Of a stretch of DNA of 64,000 bases, positions 25,725 through 34,490 are shown one piece after another; positions within the stretch are counted from its first letter, which is position 1, and each line of letters begins with the position of its first letter. The DNA comes from Lachnospiraceae bacterium (GTDB lineage Bacteria > Bacillota > Clostridia > Lachnospirales > Lachnospiraceae): positions 62,001 through 126,000 of the forward strand of contig JAHAYJ010000032.1 of NCBI GenBank assembly GCA_018384375.1. Reading direction: 5' to 3'. The notes under the pieces are model-generated. The model was given only the letters and a program-made list of their open reading frames with translations, did not search any database and had not been told where the DNA came from. The position numbers and the translations under genes are program-made.

Positions 25725-26486
25725 ATGAAAGAGACCTTGTATACCATACCTCTGAATGATGCCGTAAATGCCGATGATGAATGTCCTTTTTGTTATATAG
25801 AGCGTGAAGTAGAGCAGGACCTTTTGGATTTTGTGCTTGGCTCCGGATCTTCCTACATGGAAAGCGATGTGCGGGAGGCTACCGACAAGGCGGGTTTTTG
25901 CCGCGCGCATTTCAAGAAAATGTTTGATTATGGTAATACGTTGGGAAACGGGTGGATTTTGAAAACTCATTTTATGCAGATGAATCGGGAAATGAAGGAT
26001 CAGTTTCAAAAATTTACGCCGTCCAAATCGGGATTGATGGGAAAGTTCAAGAAAAATGCAGAGAGAGTTAACCCCATTGGAGCATGGGTACAGGAAAAGG
26101 AGAATTCCTGCTATATTTGCAATCGGTTTGCAGATACCTATGAAAGATATATGGATACCTTCTTTTATATGTATAAAAAGGATGAGGATTTTAAAAAGAG
26201 GATCCTTTCAGGAAAGGGCTTCTGTCTCCATCATTTCGGAGATTTATGCGAGTATGCCGAGACCCGACTTAATGATAAGGAAAAGAAGGAATTTTATCCT
26301 GCTATGTTTGAACTGATGGAAGGGAATATGGAGCGTCTTCAGGAGGATGTGAGCTGGCTGGTTGAAAAGTTTGATTATCGCAACAAGGATGCGGACTGGA
26401 AGGAATCAAAGGATGCCATTCAGCGTGGAATGCAGAAGATGAAGGGCGGATATCCGGCAGATCCGGTTTATAAGATGAATAAATAG
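25725..26486 (+). CDS. Cysteine-rich protein of DUF6062 type
   Basis: A 253-residue soluble protein. Two repeats of a Cys motif are visible: DECPFCYIERE with GFCRAHFKKMF, and SCYICNRF with GFCLHHFGDLCE. Each pair (CxxC plus CxxH) could bind a metal, probably zinc or an iron-sulfur cluster. I assign it to DUF6062 from memory; no function is known. It is the second gene after the TetR regulator and ends at a strong terminator. Confidence 0.75.
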   Translation: MKETLYTIPLNDAVNADDECPFCYIEREVEQDLLDFVLGSGSSYMESDVREATDKAGFCRAHFKKMFDYGNTLGNGWILKTHFMQMNREMKDQFQKFTPSKSGLMGKFKKNAERVNPIGAWVQEKENSCYICNRFADTYERYMDTFFYMYKKDEDFKKRILSGKGFCLHHFGDLCEYAETRLNDKEKKEFYPAMFELMEGNMERLQEDVSWLVEKFDYRNKDADWKESKDAIQRGMQKMKGGYPADPVYKMNK

Positions 26487-26489
26487 CTG

Positions 26490-26528
26490 AAAGGGCATTT
26501 GAGAGCAACATTCTCAAATGCCCTTTTT
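26490..26528 (+). terminator. Intrinsic terminator
   Basis: AAGGGCATTTGAGA pairs with TCTCAAATGCCCTT, loop GCAACAT, then TTTTT. It ends the TetR/DUF6062 operon; the spoVAC gene converges from the other side. Confidence 0.93.
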
Positions 26529-26572
26529 CGGTGCCGGGAGGCCCTGTTTCCATAGAAGAGGATGACCGGATA

Positions 26573-27052
26573 TCAGACGATTCCCATTACCTTCAATATC
26601 CAATAAATGAGTCCAAGTACCCAGCTGGTGAAAATGCCGTAAAGGATGACTGGGCCGGCAATGGTAAAAATCTTACAGCCGACGCCGAAGACCTGCCCTT
26701 CTTTTTTAAATTCAACGGCAGGAGCAGCCACGGAGTTGGCAAATCCGGTGATGGGAACCAGTGCGCCTGCACCACCGAATTTTACAATTGAGGGATAAAT
26801 ATTAAAGCCGGTAAGAAGTACACTTAAAAAGACAAGAATCAGGGAGCAGAAGCTTCCGGACATTTCCTTATCCATACCCAGATAGTCTGAGGCAAAGGTA
26901 AGAAGACACTGCCCGATCACACAGATTATTCCGCCGGTGATGAAGGCACGGAGCATCTGCAGAAACAAATTATGGGTAGGGGTGATCTGCTTGACATATT
27001 CTTCATAGTCCTTTTCAAGATTAAGCTGTTCCTCACTCTTAGGTTCGTTCAT
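26573..27052 (-). CDS. spoVAC: Stage V sporulation protein AC
   Basis: A 159-residue membrane protein of the SpoVA channel, which moves dipicolinic acid with calcium into the forespore and out at germination. ATG 27052 (MNEPKSEEQ) is chosen since GGAAAGGAAG precedes it; a longer frame begins at 27076. A cytoplasmic start (YVKQITPTHNLFLQMLRAF) leads to four or five membrane helices with the SpoVAC motifs TGFNIYPSIVKFGGAGALVP and ITGFANSVAAPAVEFKKEG. It is alone on the minus strand, unlike the usual AC-AD-AE order. A sigma-G-like promoter lies at 27092-27122. Confidence 0.92.
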   Translation of the reverse strand: MNEPKSEEQLNLEKDYEEYVKQITPTHNLFLQMLRAFITGGIICVIGQCLLTFASDYLGMDKEMSGSFCSLILVFLSVLLTGFNIYPSIVKFGGAGALVPITGFANSVAAPAVEFKKEGQVFGVGCKIFTIAGPVILYGIFTSWVLGLIYWILKVMGIV

Positions 27053-27091
27053 AACTTCCTTTCCGTGCGTTTGCACTGATCACTTTTTCTA

Positions 27092-27122
27092 TAGTCTGCC
27101 TGTTTTCCATGAAAAGTATACA
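27092..27122 (-). promoter_or_regulatory. Sigma-G-like promoter of spoVAC
   Basis: Minus strand: TGTATA (27122-27117), 18-bp spacer, CAGACTA (27098-27092), one mismatch from CATACTA. Position about 40 bases before the start codon. Confidence 0.65.
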
Positions 27123-27153
27123 GAAAATTAATAAAGTGTTTTCGTGGCACTTC

Positions 27154-27182
27154 TTGTAGATTTCAGTAAGCAGTGATACAAT
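27154..27182 (+). promoter_or_regulatory. Sigma-A promoter of the MBOAT gene
   Basis: TTGTAG (27154-27159), 17-bp spacer ending TGA, TACAAT (27177-27182). Divergent to the spoVAC promoter. Confidence 0.6.
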
Positions 27183-27224
27183 GGTTTTTACAGTTGAATT
27201 ACTTCATGAGTGCAGGGGAATCAT

Positions 27225-28601
27225 ATGATCAGTTTTTCCAGTTTGGAATTCTTATTTCGCTTTTTACCGATATTTTTAGCAGCGTATTTTGTTTTGCCGT
27301 CTAAGTACAGAGAACTTGTTCTTCTTTTAGGCAGCATTGTTTTTTATACAATCGGAGAGCCTGTATTTATTCTGCTCCTTATAGCAGCTACGGCTCTTAA
27401 TTATCTGCTGGCGGTGCAGGAATGGAAGGTGGGGGAAGGCTTTTCCCTCCATGAATGGCAGAAACAGGCAAGAAAGAAATATATGATCAGTGCAGTTGCG
27501 CTGGATGTGCTGCTTCTTGTTATGTTTAAGCTTCTTGGAACCTTTGTAGACAATTCTCTGTTACCTCTTGGAATCAGTTTTTATATTTTTAAGATGATTT
27601 CTTTTCAGGTGGATGTCTATAGAAAGGAAATTTCAGTTAAGCCTGAATTTCGGCATGTGATGCTGTATTTTATGATGTTCCCGCAAGTGGTGTCCGGCCC
27701 GATCATGCGTTACAATGAGGGGGAATTTGATCTTGACAGAACCTGCAGCCTTGAACAGTTTGAGGAAGGGCTTCAATATTTCGTACTGGGACTGGGGATG
27801 AAGGTGCTGTTGGCAGACCGCCTTGCCATTCTCTGGAATGATTTGCAGATGATCGGATTTCAGAGTATCTCAACACCTCTGGCCTGGATGGGAGCGGCAG
27901 GATATTCGATGCAGCTTTATTTCGACTTCTGGGGATATTCACTGATGTCTTCGGGACTGCTTACAATGCTGGGTTACAATTTTATTGAGAACTTTGATCA
28001 TCCCTATGCTTCGAAAAGCATCGGGGAGTTTTACAGAAGATGGCACATGAGCCTGGGAAGCTGGTTCCGTGATTATGTATATATTCCTCTCGGCGGAAGC
28101 CGCTGTGACAAAAAAAGGCTTGTATTTAACCTTGCGCTGGTGTGGCTCCTTACGGGAATCTGGCACGGAAACGGCTTTAACTATCTGATCTGGGGGATCG
28201 TGCTGGGGATTCTGATCATTCTGGAAAAGCTGTTTTATGGTAAATACATCAATAAGATCCCGGTGCTTGGACATCTTTATGTACTTGCAGTCATTCCACT
28301 GACATGGGTTGTCTTTGCTATAACAGATTTAGGACAGCTGGGTGTTTATTTTGGAAGGCTTTTCCCCTTTTTGGGAGGTGCAGGGATTGCGGTTAACCGG
28401 CAGGATTTTATCCGATATGCACAGAATTATGGAGTGTTTTTCCTTGTAGGAATTGCACTTTGCATTCCGGCAGTTTTTCGTTTCTTTGAAAAACATAGGA
28501 AGAATCCGCTTGTGTTACTCTTTTTGCTGGTGGTTTTCTGGTGCTCTGTCTATTTCGCGGCAAGCAGCGCGGGAAATCCTTTTATGTATCTGAATTTTTA
28601 A
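27225..28601 (+). CDS. MBOAT-family membrane O-acyltransferase
   Basis: A 458-residue protein; ATG 27225 follows GCAGGGGAATCAT, while a GTG at 27210 lacks a site. It has about ten membrane helices and the MBOAT core: FPQVVSGPIMRYNE, FWGYSLMSSGLLTMLGY, then FYRRWHMSLGSWFRDYVYIP and TGIWHGNGFNYLIWG with the catalytic His. This matches AlgI/PatA/DltB-type enzymes that pass an acyl group across the membrane to cell-surface polysaccharide. The next gene is a secreted SGNH hydrolase, the usual partner that completes the transfer. The surface substrate is unknown. It stands between spoVAC and spoVAD, so a role in the spore or cell envelope is possible. Confidence 0.92.
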   Translation: MISFSSLEFLFRFLPIFLAAYFVLPSKYRELVLLLGSIVFYTIGEPVFILLLIAATALNYLLAVQEWKVGEGFSLHEWQKQARKKYMISAVALDVLLLVMFKLLGTFVDNSLLPLGISFYIFKMISFQVDVYRKEISVKPEFRHVMLYFMMFPQVVSGPIMRYNEGEFDLDRTCSLEQFEEGLQYFVLGLGMKVLLADRLAILWNDLQMIGFQSISTPLAWMGAAGYSMQLYFDFWGYSLMSSGLLTMLGYNFIENFDHPYASKSIGEFYRRWHMSLGSWFRDYVYIPLGGSRCDKKRLVFNLALVWLLTGIWHGNGFNYLIWGIVLGILIILEKLFYGKYINKIPVLGHLYVLAVIPLTWVVFAITDLGQLGVYFGRLFPFLGGAGIAVNRQDFIRYAQNYGVFFLVGIALCIPAVFRFFEKHRKNPLVLLFLLVVFWCSVYFAASSAGNPFMYLNF

Positions 28602-28619
28602 CAGACAGGTGGGAATCTT

Positions 28620-29657
28620 ATGAAATATATCAAAAAGTGTCCGCTATTCTTTTTGCTTCTGGGTACCGGATTGCTTTTTTCCATAATTGCAATTTGGGGG
28701 AGAGGCGGAATTTATTCCGGACAGGATTATGATCCTATGAAGGCACCGATCTTGTCGGTCATGTTTACGGCAATGAATGACGACATTTATCCCTGGCAGC
28801 TGCTTGAGAGGGAAAGCGTGGAGGCGGGTAGCGACAATGTGAAGGTACAGGAAGAGGCACCTGCGCCGGAAAATGAGGAGGTACAGCTGGCAGGGGGAAC
28901 ACCGTCACCTTCCCCAAAGGCAACATCCACTCCGATTCCTTCTCCGACGCCTTCGCCGGAAGTAGAACAAACGCCTCTCCCGCGGTTAGAGCCGCTTCGT
29001 GAGAGTACGTATGAGGAATATATCAATCATGTGTCTGCGGATATTTACGGAGATGCAGGGGTGATCCGGGCAGCGGAATATGAATTCACGACAGTGGAGG
29101 AGGGCTATTTTGATGATGCACTGTTCATCGGGGATTCCAGAACAGTGGGGCTTCGGGATTACACGGATATTGCCGAACATGCTGATTTTTACTGTGAAAC
29201 TTCCCTTACTATTTATAAGGTGATGGAGGAGAATTTTAAGGGAAAAGGAACCATCGAGGATGCACTTCAAAATAAGGATTACGGAAAGATCTATATCATG
29301 GTGGGCATCAACGAATTGGGGCGTGGTACTACAGAAGACTTTATGGCGAAGTATACGGAGGTTATTGACACCCTTCATGAGCTGGAGCCCGATGCGAAAA
29401 TCTTTATTCAGGGAATCATGAGAGTGACAGGAAAAAAGAACAGCTCCGATGCCATTTTTAACAATAGTAACATCAATGCCAGAAATAATGCCATTGCTAC
29501 GCTGGCAGATAATCAACAGATTTTTTATATTGATATCAACGAGGTGGTCTGTGATGAAGAGGGAAATCTGAATGCCGATTATACCTTCGACCAGATTCAC
29601 CTGCTTGGAAAGTATAACGATCTGTGGAAGCAGTTCCTGCTGACGCATGGCGCATAG
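28620..29657 (+). CDS. Membrane-anchored SGNH hydrolase, partner of the MBOAT protein
   Basis: A 345-residue protein. One N-terminal membrane helix (about 9-27), then an extracellular part with a Pro/Ser/Thr-rich linker (SPSPKATSTPIPSPTPSPE), then the SGNH domain: FIGDSRTVGL with nucleophile Ser173, VGINELGRG, and block V DQIHL with Asp324 and His327. The catalytic triad is present. SGNH proteins beside MBOAT acyltransferases perform the second step of O-acetylation or another acylation on the outer side. It lies 18 bases after the MBOAT gene with GTGGGAATCTT before the ATG. A U-tailed hairpin after the stop is also the spoVAD leader. Confidence 0.88.
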   Translation: MKYIKKCPLFFLLLGTGLLFSIIAIWGRGGIYSGQDYDPMKAPILSVMFTAMNDDIYPWQLLERESVEAGSDNVKVQEEAPAPENEEVQLAGGTPSPSPKATSTPIPSPTPSPEVEQTPLPRLEPLRESTYEEYINHVSADIYGDAGVIRAAEYEFTTVEEGYFDDALFIGDSRTVGLRDYTDIAEHADFYCETSLTIYKVMEENFKGKGTIEDALQNKDYGKIYIMVGINELGRGTTEDFMAKYTEVIDTLHELEPDAKIFIQGIMRVTGKKNSSDAIFNNSNINARNNAIATLADNQQIFYIDINEVVCDEEGNLNADYTFDQIHLLGKYNDLWKQFLLTHGA

Positions 29658-29671
29658 GATTTGGAAATAGA

Positions 29672-29701
29672 GGAATAAAAATCTCCGGATGAGAAAGACT
29701 A
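29672..29701 (+). promoter_or_regulatory. Sigma-G-like promoter of spoVAD, nested in a hairpin
   Basis: GGAATA (29672-29677), 17-bp spacer, AAGACTA (29695-29701; five of seven match CATACTA). A start near 29708-29710 falls in the loop of the 29681-29731 hairpin, so such transcripts lack the left arm. Confidence 0.5.
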
Positions 29702-29731
29702 ACCAAAAGTAAATCATCTGGAGGTTTTTTT
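29681..29731 (+). terminator. Intrinsic terminator that also hides the spoVAD Shine-Dalgarno sequence
   Basis: ATCTCCGGATGA (29681-29692) pairs with TCATCTGGAGGT (29714-29725), 12 bp with two G-U pairs and a 21-nt loop, followed by seven T and directly the spoVAD ATG (29732). The GGAGG ribosome site is in the 3-prime arm. For transcripts of the SGNH gene it is a terminator and sequesters the site. Confidence 0.85.
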
Positions 29732-30769
29732 ATGGAAGAAGCAGTTGGAGCAATTTTTTCACAGGGACAAAGGAGCATTAAGATACCGGTTCCTGTTTAT
29801 ATAAGAGCCAGCGCATCGATAGCGGGAACTAAGGAAGGTCAGGGGCCTTTTGGCGATCAGTTCGATGTAGTGGGAAAGGATGATCGGTTTGGCTGCGAGA
29901 CCTGGGAGGAAGCAGAAAGCACGCTTCAGAAGGAGGCCCTTGCGCTGGCAATCGGGAAATCAGGAATTTCCAAGGAAGAAATCAGGTATTTACTTGCTGG
30001 TGACTTGCTTGGTCAATCTATTGCGAGTACTTTTGGACTTGGATCCTTTCAGATTCCGCTTGTAGGGATGTATGGCGCATGCTCTACCTGCGGACTGGCG
30101 ATTTCCATGGCCACGGTCATGATAGCGGGGGGAATGGCGGAGCATGCCGCCTGCGTGACCTCCAGTCATTTTGCCAGTGCAGAGAAGGAATTCCGGTATC
30201 CGCTGGGATATGGAAATCAACGTCCCCTTTCCGCATCATGGACGGTGACGGGAAGCGGCGCCTTTATCCTGAGTAGCGTGAAGAGTGAAAATGACCGGGC
30301 AATGATTGATGGACTCACGATTGGTAAAATTGTAGATTTCGGACTGAAGGATTCCATGAATATGGGCGCCTGCATGGCTCCTGCCGCCTGTGATACCATT
30401 TATCAGCATCTGACGGATTTTGGAAGAAGCCCTTCCGATTATGACAGGATCATTACCGGCGATCTGGGAAGTGTGGGTCAGAAGGCACTTTGGGACATGA
30501 TGCGGGAAAAGGGGATGGATATTTCCAAGGTGCACATGGACTGTGGCATGGAAATCTATGATCGCAGTCAGGATGCCCATGCGGGGGGAAGCGGCTGCGG
30601 CTGCTGTGCTGTGGTGCTTTCTGCGTATATCCTAAAGCAGCTTGAGGAGGGAAAGTGGAAGAGAGTTTTGTTTGTCCCCACGGGGGCTCTGCTGAGCAAG
30701 ACGAGCTTCAATGAGGGTCAGAGTATACCGGGAATTGCCCACGGAGTAGAACTGGTGAGTTGTAAATAA
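29732..30769 (+). CDS. spoVAD: Stage V sporulation protein AD
   Basis: A 345-residue soluble, thiolase-fold SpoVAD, the dipicolinate-binding member of the SpoVA complex. Recognised by SIKIPVPVYIRASASIAGTK, GACSTCGLAISMATVMIAGG, the SHFASAEKEFRYPLGYGNQR segment and DCGMEIYDRSQDAHAGGSG. Its start follows GGAGG and seven T with good spacing. Normally it lies between spoVAC and spoVAE; here spoVAC is 2.7 kb upstream on the other strand and spoVAE 8.4 kb downstream. Its own sigma-G-like promoter is described at 29672-29701. It is complete. Confidence 0.94.
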   Translation: MEEAVGAIFSQGQRSIKIPVPVYIRASASIAGTKEGQGPFGDQFDVVGKDDRFGCETWEEAESTLQKEALALAIGKSGISKEEIRYLLAGDLLGQSIASTFGLGSFQIPLVGMYGACSTCGLAISMATVMIAGGMAEHAACVTSSHFASAEKEFRYPLGYGNQRPLSASWTVTGSGAFILSSVKSENDRAMIDGLTIGKIVDFGLKDSMNMGACMAPAACDTIYQHLTDFGRSPSDYDRIITGDLGSVGQKALWDMMREKGMDISKVHMDCGMEIYDRSQDAHAGGSGCGCCAVVLSAYILKQLEEGKWKRVLFVPTGALLSKTSFNEGQSIPGIAHGVELVSCK

Positions 30770-30908
30770 TGAGAGATTTTTACAATATTCAGGCGGAAGC
30801 GTCATAGAATAGAAAAATCAAAAATGATATCCTTTGGGTGTAACTGAAGGGTGTAGCCTTCAGGATACACTTTCAGGCGATGAAAAAGCATCAGGAGGGT
30901 TATCATTT

Positions 30909-32657
30909 ATGGAAAAAATGAGAAATAAGGGATTAGCGGAAAGAGAAAAAATAAAAAGTTATCAAAATTTTAATGTGAGTGTTTACTGTCCTGTTGAAAA
31001 CATTAACAGTATTACAGATTTTGACGATTTTGACAGGCGATTCAAACGACTTTACGGCAATGTGAAAATCGGACGTGCATATCTGGAATGCTACAGAGGA
31101 TTAAAATGGTGCAGCAAGGAGCAGCTTCTTAAAGTAAAAGCGTTTTTTGAAAAGAAGGGAATTGCTACATCCGGAGGACTTACCACCTGCGGCGCAGGAG
31201 ACAATGAAGGCTTTGTATCCCTGTGTTACTCAAGGCAGGAGGGACAGGACATTTTAAAGCGGGCAGTGGAGATCAATGCCCAGGTTTTCGATGAATTCAT
31301 TTTTGATGATTTTTATTTTTTGAACTGTCGCTGCAAGGACTGTATTGAGAAAAAGGGTGACCGTTCCTGGTCCCAGTTCCGTCTGGATCAGAAGAAATGG
31401 CTCACAGAGGAAATTGTCATGAAGACGGCCAAGGAGATTAATCCTGACATAAATGTCATTGTGAAATTTCCTCAGTGGTATGAGGCATTTAATGAAACAG
31501 GCTATGATCTGAAAATGGAGCCTGCTATTGTTGATTCTATCTATACGGGGACAGAAACCAGAAATCCGGCTTACGCACAGCAACATCTGCCCAAATACCT
31601 GAGCTACTTTGTGATGCGTTATCTGGAAAGCGCAGCACCGGGGAGAAATCTGGGGGGCTGGTTTGATCCGTATGAGTGTACCTACAACCTGACCTCCTAT
31701 CTGGAGCAGGGATATCTGACTTTATTTGCCAAGGCAAAGGAAGTGACGTTGTTCTGCCTCGGATCCCTGATCGATGATCCGGCATATCAGGCATTCCCTG
31801 CAGCATTGGGAGCCATGTTTGAAGAACTTGATGGCTTTCTGGGACAGTTGGGAGATCCTGTAGGTGTGGCAGCATACCGACCTGCCAATGCCAGAGGAGA
31901 GGATAATCTACACAATTATCTGGGAATGTGTGGTGTTCCTTTTGAGCCCTGCATTGATTATCCTTCCGCGGAAAAGATTATATTCCTGGCAGAGGGCGCA
32001 GCGGATGATGAACAGATTATTGATAAGATGAAAAAGAGTATGATAGAAGAGGGCGCTGAGGTGATCGTTACCAGCGGCTTTGTAAGAAGGATGGGAGATG
32101 CTTTCCGGAAGGAATTTGTCAATATTTCCTATTCTGCCAGAAAGGCAATTGTCAGTGAATATGCGGACACTAAGGATAACGGACTTACGGTCAGCGGAAA
32201 GTATACCGGTCAAAAGCCTGTTCTGATCCCACAGCTTGATTATTGCACCAATGATGTGTGGGAGTTGGCAGCCGCTTATGGAACGGACAACAACTTCCCC
32301 ATTGTTCTTCGCTGTGCCTATGGAACGGGACACATCAGCGTGATCACGATCCCGGATGATATGGGTGATCTTTACAACTATCCTTCCCAGGTGCTTGGGG
32401 TGATCAGAGGCCTTTGCTTCGGAAAGATTCCTGTAGTGGTTGAGGGGCCTGCCGGTGTGCAGCTGTTTGTATATGATAATGATAAAGTGATCGTGCGCTC
32501 TGATATGCCATATTCCGAGAGCGTGAGCCTGAAGCTGAAGGACGGTTATTCTGCGGTAAAGAACCTGATTACAGGAGAGAAGATCGCAGTGGTTGACAAT
32601 GGGATCAGACTGCAGATGACGCCTTCTGTAAATTATGTCCTGGAATTCATGAAATAG
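30909..32657 (+). CDS. Uncharacterised protein, possibly a TIM-barrel glycosidase-like enzyme
   Basis: A 582-residue protein. ATG 30909 follows GGAGGGTTATCATTT; the frame is open back to 30834, but no site is there. There is no signal peptide, so it is cytoplasmic. The first 330 residues resemble a TIM-barrel glycoside hydrolase: VSVYCPVENINSI, IGRAYLECYRG, ATSGGLTTCGAGDN, then FDEFIFDDFYFLNCRC-KDC with acidic residues and Cys, and FPQWYEAFNETGYD. The C-terminal half, with IVTSGFVRRMG-like segments and a final beta domain, recalls trimerisation-like folds. I do not recognise the family. A CTGAAGG/CCTTCAG hairpin stands in its leader (30844-30863). No sugar-use genes adjoin; it lies between spoVAD and an EEP phosphatase. 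Confidence 0.6.
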   Translation: MEKMRNKGLAEREKIKSYQNFNVSVYCPVENINSITDFDDFDRRFKRLYGNVKIGRAYLECYRGLKWCSKEQLLKVKAFFEKKGIATSGGLTTCGAGDNEGFVSLCYSRQEGQDILKRAVEINAQVFDEFIFDDFYFLNCRCKDCIEKKGDRSWSQFRLDQKKWLTEEIVMKTAKEINPDINVIVKFPQWYEAFNETGYDLKMEPAIVDSIYTGTETRNPAYAQQHLPKYLSYFVMRYLESAAPGRNLGGWFDPYECTYNLTSYLEQGYLTLFAKAKEVTLFCLGSLIDDPAYQAFPAALGAMFEELDGFLGQLGDPVGVAAYRPANARGEDNLHNYLGMCGVPFEPCIDYPSAEKIIFLAEGAADDEQIIDKMKKSMIEEGAEVIVTSGFVRRMGDAFRKEFVNISYSARKAIVSEYADTKDNGLTVSGKYTGQKPVLIPQLDYCTNDVWELAAAYGTDNNFPIVLRCAYGTGHISVITIPDDMGDLYNYPSQVLGVIRGLCFGKIPVVVEGPAGVQLFVYDNDKVIVRSDMPYSESVSLKLKDGYSAVKNLITGEKIAVVDNGIRLQMTPSVNYVLEFMK

Positions 32658-32724
32658 AGCATTCTTTTTCCGTTTTTTCTGGTATACTAGAGTAAGAAAT
32701 GACGGACAACAAGGGGTACGATTC

Positions 32725-33804
32725 ATGAAAAGAAGGATAAAAAGAATAATTTTGCTGCTTTTCCTTTTGGTAGCGGTGCTGGGGATCTATGTGGGGTATG
32801 TGTTCAAAACCTATTACAGGCTTCCGGACAATCTTACCCTGGAAGTGAGCAGAAATGGAGCCAATACTTATTTCGATGATGATTTCAGCGTGACGACAGG
32901 AAGAGCCTATATGATTATGACCTACAATATTGGCTTTGGCGCCTATCGGAAGGATTTCAGCTTTTTTATGGACGGCGGGAAATCCTCCCGGGCAAAGGAC
33001 GAGGAGAGTGTTTTGGCTGCGGTTTCCGGAATGGGAGAGATCATCAATGATGTCAACCCTGATTTTGTGCTTTTGCAGGAGGTAGACAGAGACGGAACCA
33101 GATCCTACCATGTGGATGAACTGGAACTGCTGAATCAGTTCATGAAGGGCTATTACTATGACTTCGCGCAGAACTATGATTCGCCTTTCCTGTTTTTTCC
33201 GCCCTGGCAGCCTCATGGAGCAAATAAGAGCGGAATCGTAACCTATTCAAGGGGACAGATTGTGCATGCAATGCGAAGAAGTCTGCCGATTTCAAAGTCT
33301 TTCAGCAAGCTGTTAGATCTTGACAGATGCTATTCGGTTTCCCGAATTCCCGCAGAGGACGGAAAGCAGCTATGCATTTATAATATTCATATGTCAGCCT
33401 ATGGCAGCAGTGATGAAATCAGAGAAGGACAGCTTTCTATGCTGTATCAGGATATGACAGCGGATTATCAGAAGGGAAATTATGTGATCTGCGGAGGAGA
33501 TTTCAATCATGATCTCAGGCAGGAAGTGCAGGAAAATGCACCGGAATGGGCATATCCGTTCCCAAGGGAAAGCCTTCCGGAGGGCTTTACGCTGGCGATC
33601 GATGAAATCAGGGATCCGGAGGATGTGGCACATAACAGCTGTAGAAGCGCCGATGAAGCGTATGATCCAGAATCTACGTATACGGTTACGCTGGACGGAT
33701 TTATTATCTCGGATAATGTGACAGTCAATTACTATCAGAATATGGACTGGGGATATGAGTTTTCGGATCATGATCCGGTGATCATGCAGTTTTTCCTGAA
33801 ATAG
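32725..33804 (+). CDS. Endonuclease/exonuclease/phosphatase-family protein, membrane-anchored
   Basis: A 359-residue protein with an N-terminal membrane helix (about 7-27) and an extracellular EEP domain: MTYNIGFGAY, LLQEVDRDGTRSYH, a helical middle, YNIHMSAYG, GGDFNHD and the terminal FSDHDPVIMQF. These are the metal and catalytic residues shared by DNase I-like nucleases, inositol phosphatases and sphingomyelinases. The substrate cannot be chosen from sequence. An extended -10 TGG-TATACT lies at 32683-32688. The stop codon overlaps the -35 region of the spoVAA promoter. Confidence 0.85.
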   Translation: MKRRIKRIILLLFLLVAVLGIYVGYVFKTYYRLPDNLTLEVSRNGANTYFDDDFSVTTGRAYMIMTYNIGFGAYRKDFSFFMDGGKSSRAKDEESVLAAVSGMGEIINDVNPDFVLLQEVDRDGTRSYHVDELELLNQFMKGYYYDFAQNYDSPFLFFPPWQPHGANKSGIVTYSRGQIVHAMRRSLPISKSFSKLLDLDRCYSVSRIPAEDGKQLCIYNIHMSAYGSSDEIREGQLSMLYQDMTADYQKGNYVICGGDFNHDLRQEVQENAPEWAYPFPRESLPEGFTLAIDEIRDPEDVAHNSCRSADEAYDPESTYTVTLDGFIISDNVTVNYYQNMDWGYEFSDHDPVIMQFFLK

Positions 33805-33832
33805 AATAAAAAAGAAAAAACAGGTCATACTA
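33803..33832 (+). promoter_or_regulatory. Sigma-G promoter of spoVAA-spoVAB
   Basis: AGAATA (33803-33808), 17-bp spacer, CATACTA (33826-33832), a full match to the forespore -10. The best sigma-G site in the window, overlapping the stop of the upstream gene. Confidence 0.8.
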
Positions 33833-33860
33833 TCCTGAAAAAGAGAAACAGGAGGGTATG

Positions 33861-34490
33861 ATGGCGAATACTGTTTTATACTTAAAGGCAGAGCAGAATG
33901 CGGAGGTGATGGAGGCACAGGTGCGTGTGAAGGACATCGCCTCCGTTTACTGCCTGGATAAGAATATCTGCGCCAGAGCAAAATCCCTGCGGATTCATCA
34001 GTTCCATGAAAAGGAGCAAAAGCGCCAGGTGGTCAGCATCCTGAAGGTGATAGAATTGATCGAAAAGGAATGTCCGGGAACCTCTGTGCAGAGTGTGGGA
34101 GAAAATGCCACGGTGATTGAACTGGTCAATGTGGACAAGCATAAAGGACTGATACAGTGGCTCAAAACTGCCTTTGTGGCAGCAATCAGCTTTTTCGGAA
34201 CCGGCTTTACCATCATGGCATTCCACAATGATATCAGCATCAATAAAATATTTTCCAAAATCTATGAGATCGTTATGGGCTATCCTTCTGACGGTTACAG
34301 TATTTTAGAGGTTTCCTACTCTGTTGGTCTGGCAGTTGGAATCATTCTGTTTTTTAATCATGTGGGAGGAAGAAGGCTTACCAAGGATCCCACACCGATC
34401 GAGGTGGAAATGCGTACTTATGAGACGGACGTGAACAAGGCATTGATTGAGACGGCAGACAGGGAGGGAAAGAGTATTGATGTTTCTTAG
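33861..34490 (+). CDS. spoVAA: Stage V sporulation protein AA
   Basis: A 209-residue protein; ATG 33861 is spaced better from AGGAGGG than ATG 33858. The N-terminal soluble domain (VLYLKAEQNAEV, VRVKDIASVYC) is the SpoVAA feature, followed by VIELIEKECP and two C-terminal membrane helices (LKTAFVAAISFFGTGFTIM; VGLAVGIILFFNHVGG). SpoVAA is a structural part of the DPA channel whose cytosolic domains are exposed to the spore core. Its end overlaps spoVAB by 11 bases. In most species spoVAA heads the whole spoVA operon; here only spoVAB follows. Confidence 0.9.
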   Translation: MANTVLYLKAEQNAEVMEAQVRVKDIASVYCLDKNICARAKSLRIHQFHEKEQKRQVVSILKVIELIEKECPGTSVQSVGENATVIELVNVDKHKGLIQWLKTAFVAAISFFGTGFTIMAFHNDISINKIFSKIYEIVMGYPSDGYSILEVSYSVGLAVGIILFFNHVGGRRLTKDPTPIEVEMRTYETDVNKALIETADREGKSIDVS

